Source: Treponema sp. CETP13
Lineage (GTDB): Bacteria > Spirochaetota > Spirochaetia > Treponematales > Treponemataceae
DNA: 64,000 bases
NCBI GenBank assembly: GCA_001885315.1
Contig: MLPZ01000008.1
Location: 16,933 to 80,932 of the forward strand
Reading direction: 5' to 3'
How positions within the stretch are numbered: position 1 is the first letter of the stretch; each line of letters starts with the position of its first letter. The notes under the pieces were generated by a model. It had not been told where the DNA came from, did no database searches, and saw only the letters and a list, made by a program, of their open reading frames with translations. A program made the position numbers and the translations under genes. Shown in pieces: positions 8,602-18,039 of this stretch.

Positions 8602-10047
8602 TTACTTTTTATAATCTTTTACCGCTCTCATTAAGGTTTGTAAAGTAGATTCTAAAGTAGAATCGGATCTAAGAAGTTCTTCTATCTTTTGACATGAATG
8701 CATGACTGTAGAATGATCTCTACCTCCAAATTCAATTCCAAGTTCTGTTGTTGAATATTCAGTTAGTTCTCTTGATATATACATGGCTAACTGTCGTGGA
8801 AGTGTAACATTTCGAGTTCTTTTTTTACCTTTTAAATCTGATATTGATATATTAAAGTAATCTGCTACTACTCGTTGAATATTGTCTACGCTTATATTTG
8901 CTTGTTTGGGGGAACTAAAGGTATCCCTCAATTGTTGTTGAGCTATTTCAAGAGTTACTTCTTTTCCTACTAAGTCTGTATATGCAATTATTTTTGTTAA
9001 ACAAGCTTCTAAATCTCGTACATTAGTCGCAATATTTTGAGCAATTAAATCTATAACATCATTTGGAATTTGTTTACCTAAAGATGTTAGTTTTTTTTCT
9101 AAAATTGCATGTCGTGTTTCATAGTTTGGTGGTTGAAGATCTACATTTAATCCTCTAACAAATCTAGAACGTAATCTGTCAGATAATTTTTTTAATTCTG
9201 ATACTGGGCGATCACAGGTAAATATAATTTGTTTTTTCGCATCATATAATGCATTAAAGGTATGAAAGAGCTCTTCTTGTGTTCCGTCTTTACTTTCTAA
9301 AAAATGAATATCATCAATTAAAAGTACATCAGCATTTCTATATTTATTTTTAAAACTTTGTGCTGCATTTCTATCTGATCCTTTTATAGATCTAATAAAT
9401 TCATTTGTAAAATTTTCTGCAGTAATATAAATAATTTTAGAATCTGGAATATCTGTAGTTTCATATATTTCATTACCTATTGCTTCCATAAGGTGAGTTT
9501 TGCCTAATCCAACTCCACCATAAATAAGCATAGGATTATATGCTTTACCTGGGTTTTTAGAAATTGCTTTTGCTGCATTATAAGCAAAGGAATTATTATC
9601 TCCAATTACAAAAGATTTAAATGTATATTCTTCTTTTAATAGAGGATGTTGTTTTTTTTTGATAGGATATTCTTTTGTTTGTTTATTTTGAGGTGAAGAA
9701 TAAACATTTTCATTTACTGTTTTTTGTAATGAGTTGCTAACATATACATTTTTTTTATTTTCTGTAGAAATAGTACTAGAAAGAGGTTTAACAATCATTT
9801 CAATAAATAAATCTTGTCCAGAAATTTCTTTTATTTTAGAAATTAATAGTTTATAATAATTACGTCTTTTAAATTGATCTGTAATAAATTTTGAAGGTAA
9901 TGATATAATAATTGAGTTTTCTGTCGATTCTTCATATTGAACTTTGAACCACATAAGAAATTCTTGTTCACGTTTTTCACTTTTAAAACTTTCGTGAATT
10001 TGCGATAGAGCTTCGTCTAAAAATACTTTATAATTCCAATCTGCCAT
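8602..10047 (-). CDS. dnaA: Chromosomal replication initiator DnaA
   Basis: This 481-residue protein has all four DnaA domains. The N-terminal helicase-interaction domain covers residues 1-85. A variable linker runs to about 135. The AAA+ domain has Walker A GGVGLGKT at 177-184, Walker B VLLIDDIHFL and sensor sequence RLRSRFVRGL. The C-terminal DNA-binding domain has GRDHSTVMHSCQKIEEL. DnaA-ATP binds DnaA boxes and opens oriC. The ATG lies almost at the predicted transcription start, so the mRNA may be leaderless. It diverges from gyrB. Confidence 0.98.
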   Translation of the reverse strand: MADWNYKVFLDEALSQIHESFKSEKREQEFLMWFKVQYEESTENSIIISLPSKFITDQFKRRNYYKLLISKIKEISGQDLFIEMIVKPLSSTISTENKKNVYVSNSLQKTVNENVYSSPQNKQTKEYPIKKKQHPLLKEEYTFKSFVIGDNNSFAYNAAKAISKNPGKAYNPMLIYGGVGLGKTHLMEAIGNEIYETTDIPDSKIIYITAENFTNEFIRSIKGSDRNAAQSFKNKYRNADVLLIDDIHFLESKDGTQEELFHTFNALYDAKKQIIFTCDRPVSELKKLSDRLRSRFVRGLNVDLQPPNYETRHAILEKKLTSLGKQIPNDVIDLIAQNIATNVRDLEACLTKIIAYTDLVGKEVTLEIAQQQLRDTFSSPKQANISVDNIQRVVADYFNISISDLKGKKRTRNVTLPRQLAMYISRELTEYSTTELGIEFGGRDHSTVMHSCQKIEELLRSDSTLESTLQTLMRAVKDYKK

Positions 10048-10055
10048 AGTGACAC

Positions 10056-10085
10056 ATTATAACTCGCCTTTACTTTTTTTAGCAA
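10056..10085 (-). promoter_or_regulatory. dnaA promoter (sigma-70 type, near-leaderless)
   Basis: On the minus strand, TTGCTA (10080-10085) and a perfect TATAAT (10056-10061) are separated by 18 bp. The expected start site falls within one to three bases of the dnaA ATG. It overlaps the divergent gyrB promoter, so the two may compete. Confidence 0.55.
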
Positions 10086-10097
10086 TACAGATATAAT
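10069..10097 (+). promoter_or_regulatory. gyrB promoter (sigma-70 type)
   Basis: TTTACT (10069-10074) and a perfect TATAAT (10092-10097) are separated by 17 bp. The transcript would carry about 55 untranslated bases before gyrB, ending with an AAGGG ribosome site six bases before the ATG. Confidence 0.6.
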
Positions 10098-10158
10098 TAT
10101 TTATCTTTCCTAAGGTGAAGTAATTAAAAAAAAATCTTCACAAATTTAAGGGTTATCC

Positions 10159-12075
10159 ATGAATTCCACATATTCCGCAACTAATATACAGGTTTTAAAA
10201 GGACTTGAGGCTGTTCGTAAACGCCCAGGGATGTATATCGGTTCTACTGGTCCTAACGGACTTCATCATCTTATATATGAAGTAGTTGACAATTCTATTG
10301 ATGAAGCAATGGCAGGTCAATGTGATCAAATTACTGTTGCTCTCGAAAAAAACGGCTATGCGAGAGTCGAAGACAACGGGCGAGGTATACCAGTTGATAT
10401 GCATCCAACTGAAGGTATCCCCGCTTTAGAATTAGTTCTAACTAGGCTTCATGCAGGGGGCAAATTTGATAAAGGCTCCTATAAAGTCTCTGGAGGCCTT
10501 CATGGTGTTGGTGTGTCGTGTGTAAATGCGTTATCAAAACATCTTGAAGCAACAGTTGCTTTAAACAATAAATTGTATCGCATGAATTTTGAATGCGGTA
10601 AAACTAAAAGTAAATTAATAGAGTTAGGGTCTACTGATAAGCAAGGAACAACAATTCGTTGGCAAGCAGATGATACTATTTTCAAAGAAACTACTGAATA
10701 TAATTATGAAGTACTTTTAAATAGACTTCGCGAACTTGCATTTTTAAATAGTGGCATTACAATTATTTTTCGTGATGAGCGTTTAGAAGAACCTAAAGAA
10801 ACTGTTCTTAAATTTGATGGTGGTATTAAACATTTTGTTTCATATTTAAACGAAAATAAAAAAGTTATTCCTGCAGAGCCATTGTTTATCGAAGGAACTA
10901 AAGATGACATTCAAGTTGAAGTTGCTATCCAATATAATAATGGCTATTCAGAAAATATACTTCCGTTTGTAAATGATATTCATACTCGTGAAGGTGGTAC
11001 TCATGTTGAAGGTTTTAAAACTGCACTCACCCGAGTTATGAATAAGTTTTTGGATAAAAATCCAAAATTGCAAAAAAAAATGTTTAAGGATGAAAAATTA
11101 ATTGGAGATGATGTTAGAGCTGGATTAACGGCTGTTCTTTCTACTAAAGTTCCTGATCCTCAGTTTGAAGGTCAAACAAAAGAAAAATTAGGGAATAGTG
11201 AAGTAAAAGGTATTGTTGATTCAGTTGTTAATGAATATTTAACATTATATTTTGAGCAAAATCCTAAAGTTATCGAAAGTATTTTAGAAAAATGTATTGC
11301 AGAAGCAAAAGCTCGAATTGCTGCAAGAAAAGCAAAAGATGCAACACGTAGAAAGAGTGGATTAGATAGTTTTGGATTACCTGGTAAGCTTTCTGATTGT
11401 TCGTCAAAAAATCCTAGTGAATGTGAAGTATATATAGTGGAAGGAGACTCGGCAGGAGGTTCTGCAAAGAAAGGTCGGGATAGCAAAACTCAAGCTATTT
11501 TACCACTTTGGGGCAAAATGCTTAATGTTGAAAAAACACGTGTAGATAAAGTTATAAATAACGAAAAACTTCAACCAGTAATTGCATCATTAGGTGCTGG
11601 AATAGGTGCCGATTTTAATACAGATAAATTACGATATCACAAAATAATTATAATGGCAGATGCAGATGTTGATGGATCTCATATACGAACATTATTACTT
11701 ACTTTCTTTTTTAGATATATGACACCTTTACTTGAAAAAGGATTTGTTTATTTAGCCATGCCTCCTTTATATAAAATCACTCTGAAAAAGAAAGAATGGT
11801 ATGTTTATTCTGATGAAGAAAGAATTGCTATTCTACAAACCTTAGGAGATGAAAAGGATAAAGCATCCGTTCAACGCTATAAAGGTCTTGGTGAAATGGA
11901 TGGAAATCAATTATGGGAGACGACCATGGATCCATCTAAACGACGAATGATGAGAGTTTCTATTCCGGATGCTGTAGAAGCAGATAAAATGTTTACAACT
12001 CTGATGGGTGAAGAAGTTGAGCCACGTCGTAAATTTATTGAAGAAAATGCTGTTTATGCAACTTTGGATGTTTAA
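10159..12075 (+). CDS. gyrB: DNA gyrase subunit B
   Basis: This 638-residue type IIA topoisomerase subunit has a GHKL ATPase domain with DNGRGIPVDMHP and GGLHGVGVSCVNAL. The TOPRIM domain has EGDSAGGSAKKGRD and the metal-binding DADVDGSHIRTLL. With GyrA it introduces negative supercoils using ATP. The length is that of the short GyrB class without the E. coli insertion. gyrA follows after 50 bp, so the two are probably one transcript from the promoter next to dnaA. Confidence 0.98.
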   Translation: MNSTYSATNIQVLKGLEAVRKRPGMYIGSTGPNGLHHLIYEVVDNSIDEAMAGQCDQITVALEKNGYARVEDNGRGIPVDMHPTEGIPALELVLTRLHAGGKFDKGSYKVSGGLHGVGVSCVNALSKHLEATVALNNKLYRMNFECGKTKSKLIELGSTDKQGTTIRWQADDTIFKETTEYNYEVLLNRLRELAFLNSGITIIFRDERLEEPKETVLKFDGGIKHFVSYLNENKKVIPAEPLFIEGTKDDIQVEVAIQYNNGYSENILPFVNDIHTREGGTHVEGFKTALTRVMNKFLDKNPKLQKKMFKDEKLIGDDVRAGLTAVLSTKVPDPQFEGQTKEKLGNSEVKGIVDSVVNEYLTLYFEQNPKVIESILEKCIAEAKARIAARKAKDATRRKSGLDSFGLPGKLSDCSSKNPSECEVYIVEGDSAGGSAKKGRDSKTQAILPLWGKMLNVEKTRVDKVINNEKLQPVIASLGAGIGADFNTDKLRYHKIIIMADADVDGSHIRTLLLTFFFRYMTPLLEKGFVYLAMPPLYKITLKKKEWYVYSDEERIAILQTLGDEKDKASVQRYKGLGEMDGNQLWETTMDPSKRRMMRVSIPDAVEADKMFTTLMGEEVEPRRKFIEENAVYATLDV

Positions 12076-12125
12076 CAGTTATAAAATTTAAGATTTAGTT
12101 ATTCCTTTAACTGGGAGATTTATAA

Positions 12126-14639
12126 ATGGAAGAAATAAAAACTGAAGCAGGTGGTGTTTTAATACCAATGCCAATCGAACAGGAAATGAAAAAAGCTTAT
12201 ATTGATTATTCAATGTCAGTTATTGTAAGCCGTGCACTTCCTGATGTTCGTGATGGATTAAAACCAGTTCATAGACGTATTTTATATTCAATGGAAGAAA
12301 AAGGACTTAGAAATTCTGGTCCTACCCGTAAGTGTGCAAAGATTGTTGGAGATGTACTTGGTAGTTATCATCCACATGGTGATGCATCTGTATATGATGC
12401 TCTTGTTAGATTAGGTCAAGATTTTTCTCAAAGATATACAGTTATAACTCCTCAGGGAAATTTTGGTACTATTGCTGGTGATCCTCCAGCAGCTTATCGT
12501 TATACAGAAGCAAAAATGGCTAAATTAGCCGAAACAATGGTAGAAGATATAAAAAAAGATACTGTTGATTTTATTCCTAACTTTGATGAAAGCACTCAAG
12601 AACCAACTGTTTTGCCTGGTAAATTTCCATTCTTATTATGCAATGGTGGATCGGGAATAGCTGTTGGTATGGCAACAAATATGCCACCACATAATCTTAC
12701 AGAAGTAGGGCAAGCAATTGCTGCTTATGTAGATAATCCTAATATCACGATAGATGAATTAGAAACATATATTTCTGGACCAGATTTTCCTACTGGTGGT
12801 ATTATTTATGGACACAATGGTATAAAACGAGCGTATCATACTGGTCGTGGAAAAATTATTATTCGTGGTCGTTTTACAATTGAAACTGAGGATAAAGGTA
12901 AAGAAAAAATAATTTTTACAGAAGTTCCTTATCAGGTAAACACAACCACTCTTTGTGAAAAAATTGGTGCTCTTGCTAGAGATAAACAAATTGAAGGAAT
13001 CTCTTCTATTAATGATGAAAGTTCTGATCGTACTGGATTGCGAATAGTAATAGGTCTTAAAAAAAGTGCAATTGCAAAAGTTGTATTAAATCAGTTGTTT
13101 TCTAAAACCCAATTACAATCTTCCTTTGGAGTAATTAATCTTGCTTTAGTAAATGGTCGACCACAAGTTTTAAATCTAAAACAAATGATTAAATATTTTG
13201 TTGATCATAGAGAAATTGTAATTACTCGCCGTATTCAGTTTGAATTAAAGAAAGCAGAAGCAAGAGCTCATATTTTAAGAGCGTTAATAATTGCTATTAA
13301 TAATATTGATGAAGTTATTCAAATTATCCGTTCATCGCGGGATACTCAAGCTGCTAAAAATGCTTTAATATCACGTTTCGAGTTTGATGAGATTCAATCT
13401 CAAGCAATTGTTGACATGCAATTAAAACGCTTGACTTCTTTAGAAATAGAAACACTTAAAAAAGAATTAGAAGAACTCGAAATTTTTATTGAAAAATGTA
13501 AGGATCTTCTTGCTCACCCAGAAAAAATATTAAAAATTGTTAAAACAGAAACGCTTGAACTTGTAGATAAATTTGGTGATAAAAGAAAAACCGATATTGT
13601 TCCCGATGAAATAGAAAAAATTGATGTTGAAGATTTAATTAAAGAAGAAGATATGGTTATTTTAATATCTCGTCTTGGGTATATTAAACGTATACCGATT
13701 ACATCGTATAAAAATCAAGGGAAGGGTGGAAAAGGTTCTAATTCTGCAAAACTTGTTGATGAAGATTATGTAAAACAAATATTTATTGCTTCTACTCATG
13801 ATTATCTTATGTTTATTTCTAATGAGGGAAAAGCTTATTGGATTAAAGTGCATGAAATACCAGAATCTAGTCGTACTTCTCGTGGAGCTCATATTAAAGG
13901 CCTTTTACAAATTAGTTCAGACGAAAAAATAGCTACAGTTGTAAATCTTAAAGATTTTTCTGAAAATGAATTTATTTTTATGGCTACTCAAAAAGCAGTA
14001 GTTAAAAAAGTTAAAACCTATGATTTTAGAAATGCTAAAACGCGTGGTATTTTTGCTATTAATTTGGATGAGGGTGATAAAGTCGTTTCTGCATTACTAA
14101 CTTCTGGTAGTGATGATTTATTATTGTTTTCAAAGAACGGTAAAGCTCTTCGTATGAATGAGGCTCAAGTTAGACCGATGGGAAGAAGTTCTCATGGTGT
14201 AGGTGGTTTACGACTTGCACAAGGAGATTCTCTTACTGCTGCTATTAGAGTTGAAGATGATAAGAAAATGCTTTTACTTACAGAGTTTGGATATGGTAAA
14301 AGAACAGAATTCTCACAATATTCAACTCATTCACGTAATACACAAGGCCAAATTGGTTATTCTATAAATGAAAAAACTGGTAAAGTTATTGGTGCTATTA
14401 CTATAAGTGAAGAAGACGAATTAATGTGTATTACTAGTCAGGGTAAAACATTGCGTGCAAGTGCTAGTACAATTAGTATTCAAGGGCGTTCAACACAAGG
14501 AGTAAGAGTTTTAACTATTAATCCACCAGATATGGTAATTGGAATTGATAAGATTGATGCTCAAGATGTTGATAATGAAGCTAAAACTAGTGAGTCTATT
14601 GATGAAAACCTTGATAAAAGCAAAAGTAATAGTGAATAA
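12126..14639 (+). CDS. gyrA: DNA gyrase subunit A
   Basis: This 837-residue protein has the winged-helix breakage-reunion core and a C-terminal beta-pinwheel. The catalytic tyrosine is Tyr126 in AAYRYTEAK. The quinolone-determining segment reads [11 protein letters not shown], with Ala87 where E. coli has Ser83. The GyrA-box, needed for DNA wrapping, appears as QGKGGKG, and later blades have QGRSTQGVR. The acidic tail is low-complexity. A GGGAG ribosome site precedes the ATG. The gene ends at a strong bidirectional terminator. Confidence 0.98.
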   Translation: MEEIKTEAGGVLIPMPIEQEMKKAYIDYSMSVIVSRALPDVRDGLKPVHRRILYSMEEKGLRNSGPTRKCAKIVGDVLGSYHPHGDASVYDALVRLGQDFSQRYTVITPQGNFGTIAGDPPAAYRYTEAKMAKLAETMVEDIKKDTVDFIPNFDESTQEPTVLPGKFPFLLCNGGSGIAVGMATNMPPHNLTEVGQAIAAYVDNPNITIDELETYISGPDFPTGGIIYGHNGIKRAYHTGRGKIIIRGRFTIETEDKGKEKIIFTEVPYQVNTTTLCEKIGALARDKQIEGISSINDESSDRTGLRIVIGLKKSAIAKVVLNQLFSKTQLQSSFGVINLALVNGRPQVLNLKQMIKYFVDHREIVITRRIQFELKKAEARAHILRALIIAINNIDEVIQIIRSSRDTQAAKNALISRFEFDEIQSQAIVDMQLKRLTSLEIETLKKELEELEIFIEKCKDLLAHPEKILKIVKTETLELVDKFGDKRKTDIVPDEIEKIDVEDLIKEEDMVILISRLGYIKRIPITSYKNQGKGGKGSNSAKLVDEDYVKQIFIASTHDYLMFISNEGKAYWIKVHEIPESSRTSRGAHIKGLLQISSDEKIATVVNLKDFSENEFIFMATQKAVVKKVKTYDFRNAKTRGIFAINLDEGDKVVSALLTSGSDDLLLFSKNGKALRMNEAQVRPMGRSSHGVGGLRLAQGDSLTAAIRVEDDKKMLLLTEFGYGKRTEFSQYSTHSRNTQGQIGYSINEKTGKVIGAITISEEDELMCITSQGKTLRASASTISIQGRSTQGVRVLTINPPDMVIGIDKIDAQDVDNEAKTSESIDENLDKSKSNSE

Positions 14640-14660
14640 TATGCATAATAATAAAGTATA

Positions 14661-14696
14661 AATAAAGGCCGTTGAAAAACATCAACGGCCTTTATT
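14661..14696. terminator. Bidirectional intrinsic terminator between gyrA and argA
   Basis: A perfect 15-bp inverted repeat (AATAAAGGCCGTTGA and its complement) surrounds a 6-base loop. It lies between the convergent gyrA and argA stop codons. The AT-rich outer stem supplies T-runs in both directions. Confidence 0.9.
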
Positions 14697-14706
14697 ATTT
14701 TAAATA

Positions 14707-14722
14707 TGTTTCACGTGAAACA
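14707..14722. promoter_or_regulatory. parS site 1 (ParB/Spo0J binding)
   Basis: TGTTTCACGTGAAACA is a perfect 16-bp palindrome and matches the widely conserved bacterial parS consensus (TGTTNCACGTGAAACA). It lies two bases beyond the argA stop codon, about 5 kb from dnaA, where ParB sites are usual. parA and parB are not in this window. Confidence 0.9.
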
Positions 14723-14724
14723 AT

Positions 14725-16119
14725 TTATTTAAAACTTATTCGAAAAACTTTACTTCCTCTTTGAGGAGTCCATTTGTTTTTGCGTTCTAAAGGAAGCGAT
14801 TCAATGGAGTCTTCATTAAATCCAAGTTGTAAAAACCAATCAGCGGTTTGTGTAGTTAAAACAAATACAGAAGAACAGTTTTTTTCTTTTGCTCGAGCTA
14901 TTAAATAATTTACTAATTTTGGTCCTGTACCAAGGTGAAAAATAGATTTATCAACAGCTATAGCAGCTATTTCTGCTTGCATATCTTTGTATATATGAAG
15001 GGAGGCACAAGCTTTTATTCCTCCATCCATTTCAAATACTATGTAATCATTAAGTTGTGAACTAATTGTTTCTGCATTTCGATATAATAAAATTCCTTTT
15101 TCGATAAAAGGTCGCATTAAATTAAGAACATCTGGTATATCATTTGTTTGCATATTACGAATGCCACCATAGTCACTTTTATAAATCATTGTTCCAGAGC
15201 CAATTCCACTAAAGATTTCACAAGGTAAAGCTCCATCTAAAGATCCATTAATAATATGAACTCGAGTAACACCTTGCAGACATGCATTATATGCTTTTGT
15301 AAGTAACTGTAACTTTAAATTACAAGTAAGTGAATCTTTTGCTTGATTTGTTTCACGTGAAACATTTCTAATTTTTTTTAATTGTGAAATATATAATTTA
15401 ACTTCAGTTAAATCCATTGCCGGAATGGGAATTTTAGAGTCAGCAATAGTTTCCGCTGAAGTATTAGAAATGAGCATATCGGAGGTGACAAAAAAGAGCT
15501 TTTCGGACGAAAGTCTTATTGCAAGTTCTGTTGCTAAAGAAGTCGACAAAATATTATAGGCAATCCCAGTAGAGTTCCATCCAACACATGGGAAAATAGG
15601 AATAAAATTTTCTTCTAAAACACGTTCAATAGCTGAAATGTTTAATCGTTCAATTTCTCCTGATGAACCGTAATTAACACCATTGATTATACCTTTTGCC
15701 CTTGCTTTTACCCAATTTCCAATAAGTGCGGTTTTCCCTTCACCTGCAAGTGCTGTCATGGTAATATTTGCAGTATCAAAAGCAGCCATTTTAATTAATG
15801 ACATTTCTTCTGGATCGGTAATTCGTATCCCATTATGAGTTTTCCAAGAAATATTTGACGAAGTAAGAACTTCATCAATGCGATTTTTTGCTCCAGGGAC
15901 GATAAGAATTTTTATTCCAGTTTCATGAATGTAACAAATATCTTTTATTATACTTGGGAAAGATGGAGAATAAATTACTTTGTCATCCAATTGAATAACA
16001 ATTCGTGAGTTCTTAAACTTTTTAAGATAACGTAATACATCACGAATATTACCTGCTTTTGTGTAAACTTGTTCGGCTGTTGTTTCTGTAATATGATTAT
16101 CTATCTTTCTTTGTTGCAT
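14725..16119 (-). CDS. argA: Amino-acid N-acetyltransferase (N-acetylglutamate synthase), ArgA type
   Basis: This 464-residue two-domain protein starts with an amino-acid-kinase fold (about residues 35-290), with RIVIQLDDKVIYSPSF, LIVPGAKNRID and HNGIRITDPEE. It ends with a GNAT acetyltransferase domain (about 325-464), with IAAIAVDKSIFHLGTGPKLVNYL and FLQLGFNEDSIESLPLERK. This is the ArgA layout. ArgA acetylates glutamate with acetyl-CoA, the first step of arginine synthesis, and is feedback-controlled through the kinase-like domain. No other arg genes lie nearby. The start overlaps the end of queH by 23 bp. A perfect parS site is embedded in the frame and encodes VSRET. Confidence 0.88.
   Translation of the reverse strand: MQQRKIDNHITETTAEQVYTKAGNIRDVLRYLKKFKNSRIVIQLDDKVIYSPSFPSIIKDICYIHETGIKILIVPGAKNRIDEVLTSSNISWKTHNGIRITDPEEMSLIKMAAFDTANITMTALAGEGKTALIGNWVKARAKGIINGVNYGSSGEIERLNISAIERVLEENFIPIFPCVGWNSTGIAYNILSTSLATELAIRLSSEKLFFVTSDMLISNTSAETIADSKIPIPAMDLTEVKLYISQLKKIRNVSRETNQAKDSLTCNLKLQLLTKAYNACLQGVTRVHIINGSLDGALPCEIFSGIGSGTMIYKSDYGGIRNMQTNDIPDVLNLMRPFIEKGILLYRNAETISSQLNDYIVFEMDGGIKACASLHIYKDMQAEIAAIAVDKSIFHLGTGPKLVNYLIARAKEKNCSSVFVLTTQTADWFLQLGFNEDSIESLPLERKNKWTPQRGSKVFRISFK
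15349..15364. promoter_or_regulatory. parS site 2, inside the argA coding sequence
   Basis: A second perfect TGTTTCACGTGAAACA lies about 640 bp from the first. Within argA it is read as Val-Ser-Arg-Glu-Thr in the linker between the kinase-like and acetyltransferase domains. parS sites inside genes are known from other bacteria. Confidence 0.9.
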
Positions 16120-16849
16120 TGTTTTCTCGCTGTTTTTCAGTGTTTATTTTTGAGTATATACATCCACAGTAATCTTGTCTGTACATATTATAGGCTTTAG
16201 AAATTTCTGTTGATCGTTTATAGCCATTTTTTTTCTTAAAGTCAGAAAATAAATAACGAGAAATAAATGTGTCTGTATTTTTCCCTTTTGTTTCTAAAGC
16301 TAGTTTATTTTCAATTTCTTTACCTAATGTATTCAATTTAAGTGCATCTTTATAAGGACTAATAGAAAGGGTTGTTGTAAAAAAATCGAAATGGTGTTCT
16401 TGTGCATATTTTGCTGTACGTTCTAGTCGTAAAAGATAACATCTACTGCAACGAATTCCTCGTTCAGGTTCATTTGCAAGCTCTGGTTCTTTAGCAATAT
16501 CAATTGCTGTATAAAATTCTTGTGGATCATAAGGTACGGTAGCAAGTTTGACGGAACTTGCTAAAGGAAAGGTTTGTATAAATGTATTTTGTTCTTTAAG
16601 ACGAATGTCAAATTCTTCTGGAGGATAGATATTTGGATTATAGTAAAAGATTGTAATATCAAAAATAGGGGCTAGATATTCAATCACATAAGAACTACAA
16701 GGAGCGCAACATGAGTGGAGCAAAAGGGAGGGGCGACGACTAAGATTTAAGAACTCTTGTTTAATTTGTGCAATTTGTTCTTCTTGCAAACGTTGAAAGT
16801 TTTGTTTAGTTGAGCCGTGGTTTATTTTATTATTTTGATTATCTACCAT
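16097..16849 (-). CDS. queH: Epoxyqueuosine reductase QueH
   Basis: This protein of about 250 residues has the QueH (former DUF208) pattern. An N-terminal LLHSCCAPCSSYVIEYL is followed by IFYYNPNIYPPEEFDIRL, RGIRCSRCYLLRLERTA, FFTTTLSISPYKD and a C-terminal YRQDYCGCIYS. The paired cysteines bind an iron-sulfur cluster and a second metal. QueH reduces epoxyqueuosine to queuosine in the wobble position of tRNAs, replacing QueG. The start is placed at MVDNQNNK. A 27-residue upstream extension would overlap the lipase gene and has no family-like sequence. No clear ribosome site was seen. Confidence 0.88.
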   Translation of the reverse strand: MVDNQNNKINHGSTKQNFQRLQEEQIAQIKQEFLNLSRRPSLLLHSCCAPCSSYVIEYLAPIFDITIFYYNPNIYPPEEFDIRLKEQNTFIQTFPLASSVKLATVPYDPQEFYTAIDIAKEPELANEPERGIRCSRCYLLRLERTAKYAQEHHFDFFTTTLSISPYKDALKLNTLGKEIENKLALETKGKNTDTFISRYLFSDFKKKNGYKRSTEISKAYNMYRQDYCGCIYSKINTEKQRENNATKKDR

Positions 16850-16890
16850 AATATTAGTATAACGAGAAAACATAAAAAATGTGAGAGGTC

Positions 16891-17868
16891 TTATATTGTT
16901 TTGCGTCCAGTGCGCGCTATAAAATTCCAAATATTAATTGTATAAATGACAGGCGAATGAGCATCTAAGTTAGATTTTCTTACAAAATGAGTAAAATTTT
17001 TTATAGATTTATTTTCTGGTTTTTTAAGTAACGAAGTCAATGCTGTCTTGGCTACATTGGTTACAGTATGTTTTGCATTGTTTTTTAGAAGATTTAAAAT
17101 ATTGGAAGTTTTCTCTGCAGAAATTCGAGAAAGATTTCTATTTTGATCGAAAAGGAGTAAATCACCACAATGAGTAAAAAGATTTTCTTTCTGAACTCCA
17201 AGAATATTAGGAGGAAGAAAAGGAACAGGATCACCGATATTAATAAACTGAAATCGTTTTTTAGTTACATGTGTTCCAAATAAATAATTCCCTACTCGTG
17301 GAGATCCAAAAGTTGTAAGTATGTGCGGTTTATTTTCAAAATATGCAGAGGCGAGTGTTGCAATAGCACCACCTAAACTGTGTCCAGTAAAATGTAATTC
17401 ATCAATGTTTTCTTGTTCCATGATTTTATAAACATACTTCCATAAGCCTACTTTTTCTGACATAGTTTCTTCAAAAGCTAATTTGAATCCTTTATGAACA
17501 AGACCTTTATTATAAAAATCTACCATTTTAAAGGAAACATCGCTCATTAAATCTGCTATTCCGTTAATATGTTTTACTTCTGTTCCACGAAAAGATACAA
17601 CACATTTATTTTGAATAGTAAATACAAATGCTTGAGTGATAATACCAGAAAAAAACTTATAATTGTTTGCTCCAATAAGACGCATTGCCAAATGAATAAA
17701 TCCAGGGTGTTCGTAGGCTATTAAAGAACTTTCTGCTAACCACCAGGCAGCTACTAAATTACAGGAGGAATCATAATTGGGAAAAGGAAAATCTTCGAAT
17801 CCATCAAAATATGCGAAGTTCATATTTGGTGGGAATAGAATGCTAAAATCGACATTTTTTTCTTTCAT
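16891..17868 (-). CDS. Class 3 (fungal-type) lipase family protein
   Basis: This 325-residue alpha/beta hydrolase has the Lipase_3 hallmark. CVVSFRGTEVKH supplies the oxyanion-side strand, and the nucleophile elbow is FTGHSLGGAIATLAS. The sequence ITTFGSPRVGN and later FINIGDPVPFLPP carries the expected catalytic Asp, with a His probably in LDAHSP or THFV. It should hydrolyse glycerolipid esters, but the substrate is unknown. No signal peptide is seen, so it is likely intracellular. It lies upstream of queH on the same strand and may share its transcript. Confidence 0.85.
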   Translation of the reverse strand: MKEKNVDFSILFPPNMNFAYFDGFEDFPFPNYDSSCNLVAAWWLAESSLIAYEHPGFIHLAMRLIGANNYKFFSGIITQAFVFTIQNKCVVSFRGTEVKHINGIADLMSDVSFKMVDFYNKGLVHKGFKLAFEETMSEKVGLWKYVYKIMEQENIDELHFTGHSLGGAIATLASAYFENKPHILTTFGSPRVGNYLFGTHVTKKRFQFINIGDPVPFLPPNILGVQKENLFTHCGDLLLFDQNRNLSRISAEKTSNILNLLKNNAKHTVTNVAKTALTSLLKKPENKSIKNFTHFVRKSNLDAHSPVIYTINIWNFIARTGRKTI

Positions 17869-17885
17869 TTATAAAATTATACCTT

Positions 17886-17914
17886 TTGATTTCTTAGTGT
17901 GCAATTCATATAAT
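17886..17914 (+). promoter_or_regulatory. Strong sigma-70-type promoter in a gap between minus-strand genes
   Basis: TTGATT (17886-17891) and a perfect TATAAT (17909-17914) are separated by 17 bp and point rightward. No known plus-strand gene follows; only a 23-codon frame and the antisense of the MATE gene lie downstream. Confidence 0.5.
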
Positions 17915-17957
17915 GTTTTTATTTAATATTTAAAGTATACTAATAAAGAGAAAGAAA

Positions 17958-18029
17958 ATGAATAATCCGTTTGTAAAAAATAATTGTTTAGGTAAATCGC
18001 AAAAAACAAGCGTTTGTAATTGTAAATGA
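17958..18029 (+). CDS. Possible 23-residue small protein or small RNA region
   Basis: ATG to TGA encodes MNNPFVKNNCLGKSQKTSVC followed by NCK. It has three cysteines, two of them in a C-terminal CNC motif. It begins about 36 bases after the start site predicted for the strong promoter just upstream, with a weak AAAGAG ribosome-like site. No terminator hairpin is clear. It may be a real small gene, a non-coding RNA, or antisense to the end of the MATE gene. Nothing is recognised by family. Confidence 0.25.
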   Translation: MNNPFVKNNCLGKSQKTSVCNCK

Positions 18030-18039
18030 GTAAACAATA

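Noticed and set aside
10048..10158. dnaA-gyrB gap as oriC
   Set aside because: It is well explained by two overlapping promoters and contains no good DnaA box.
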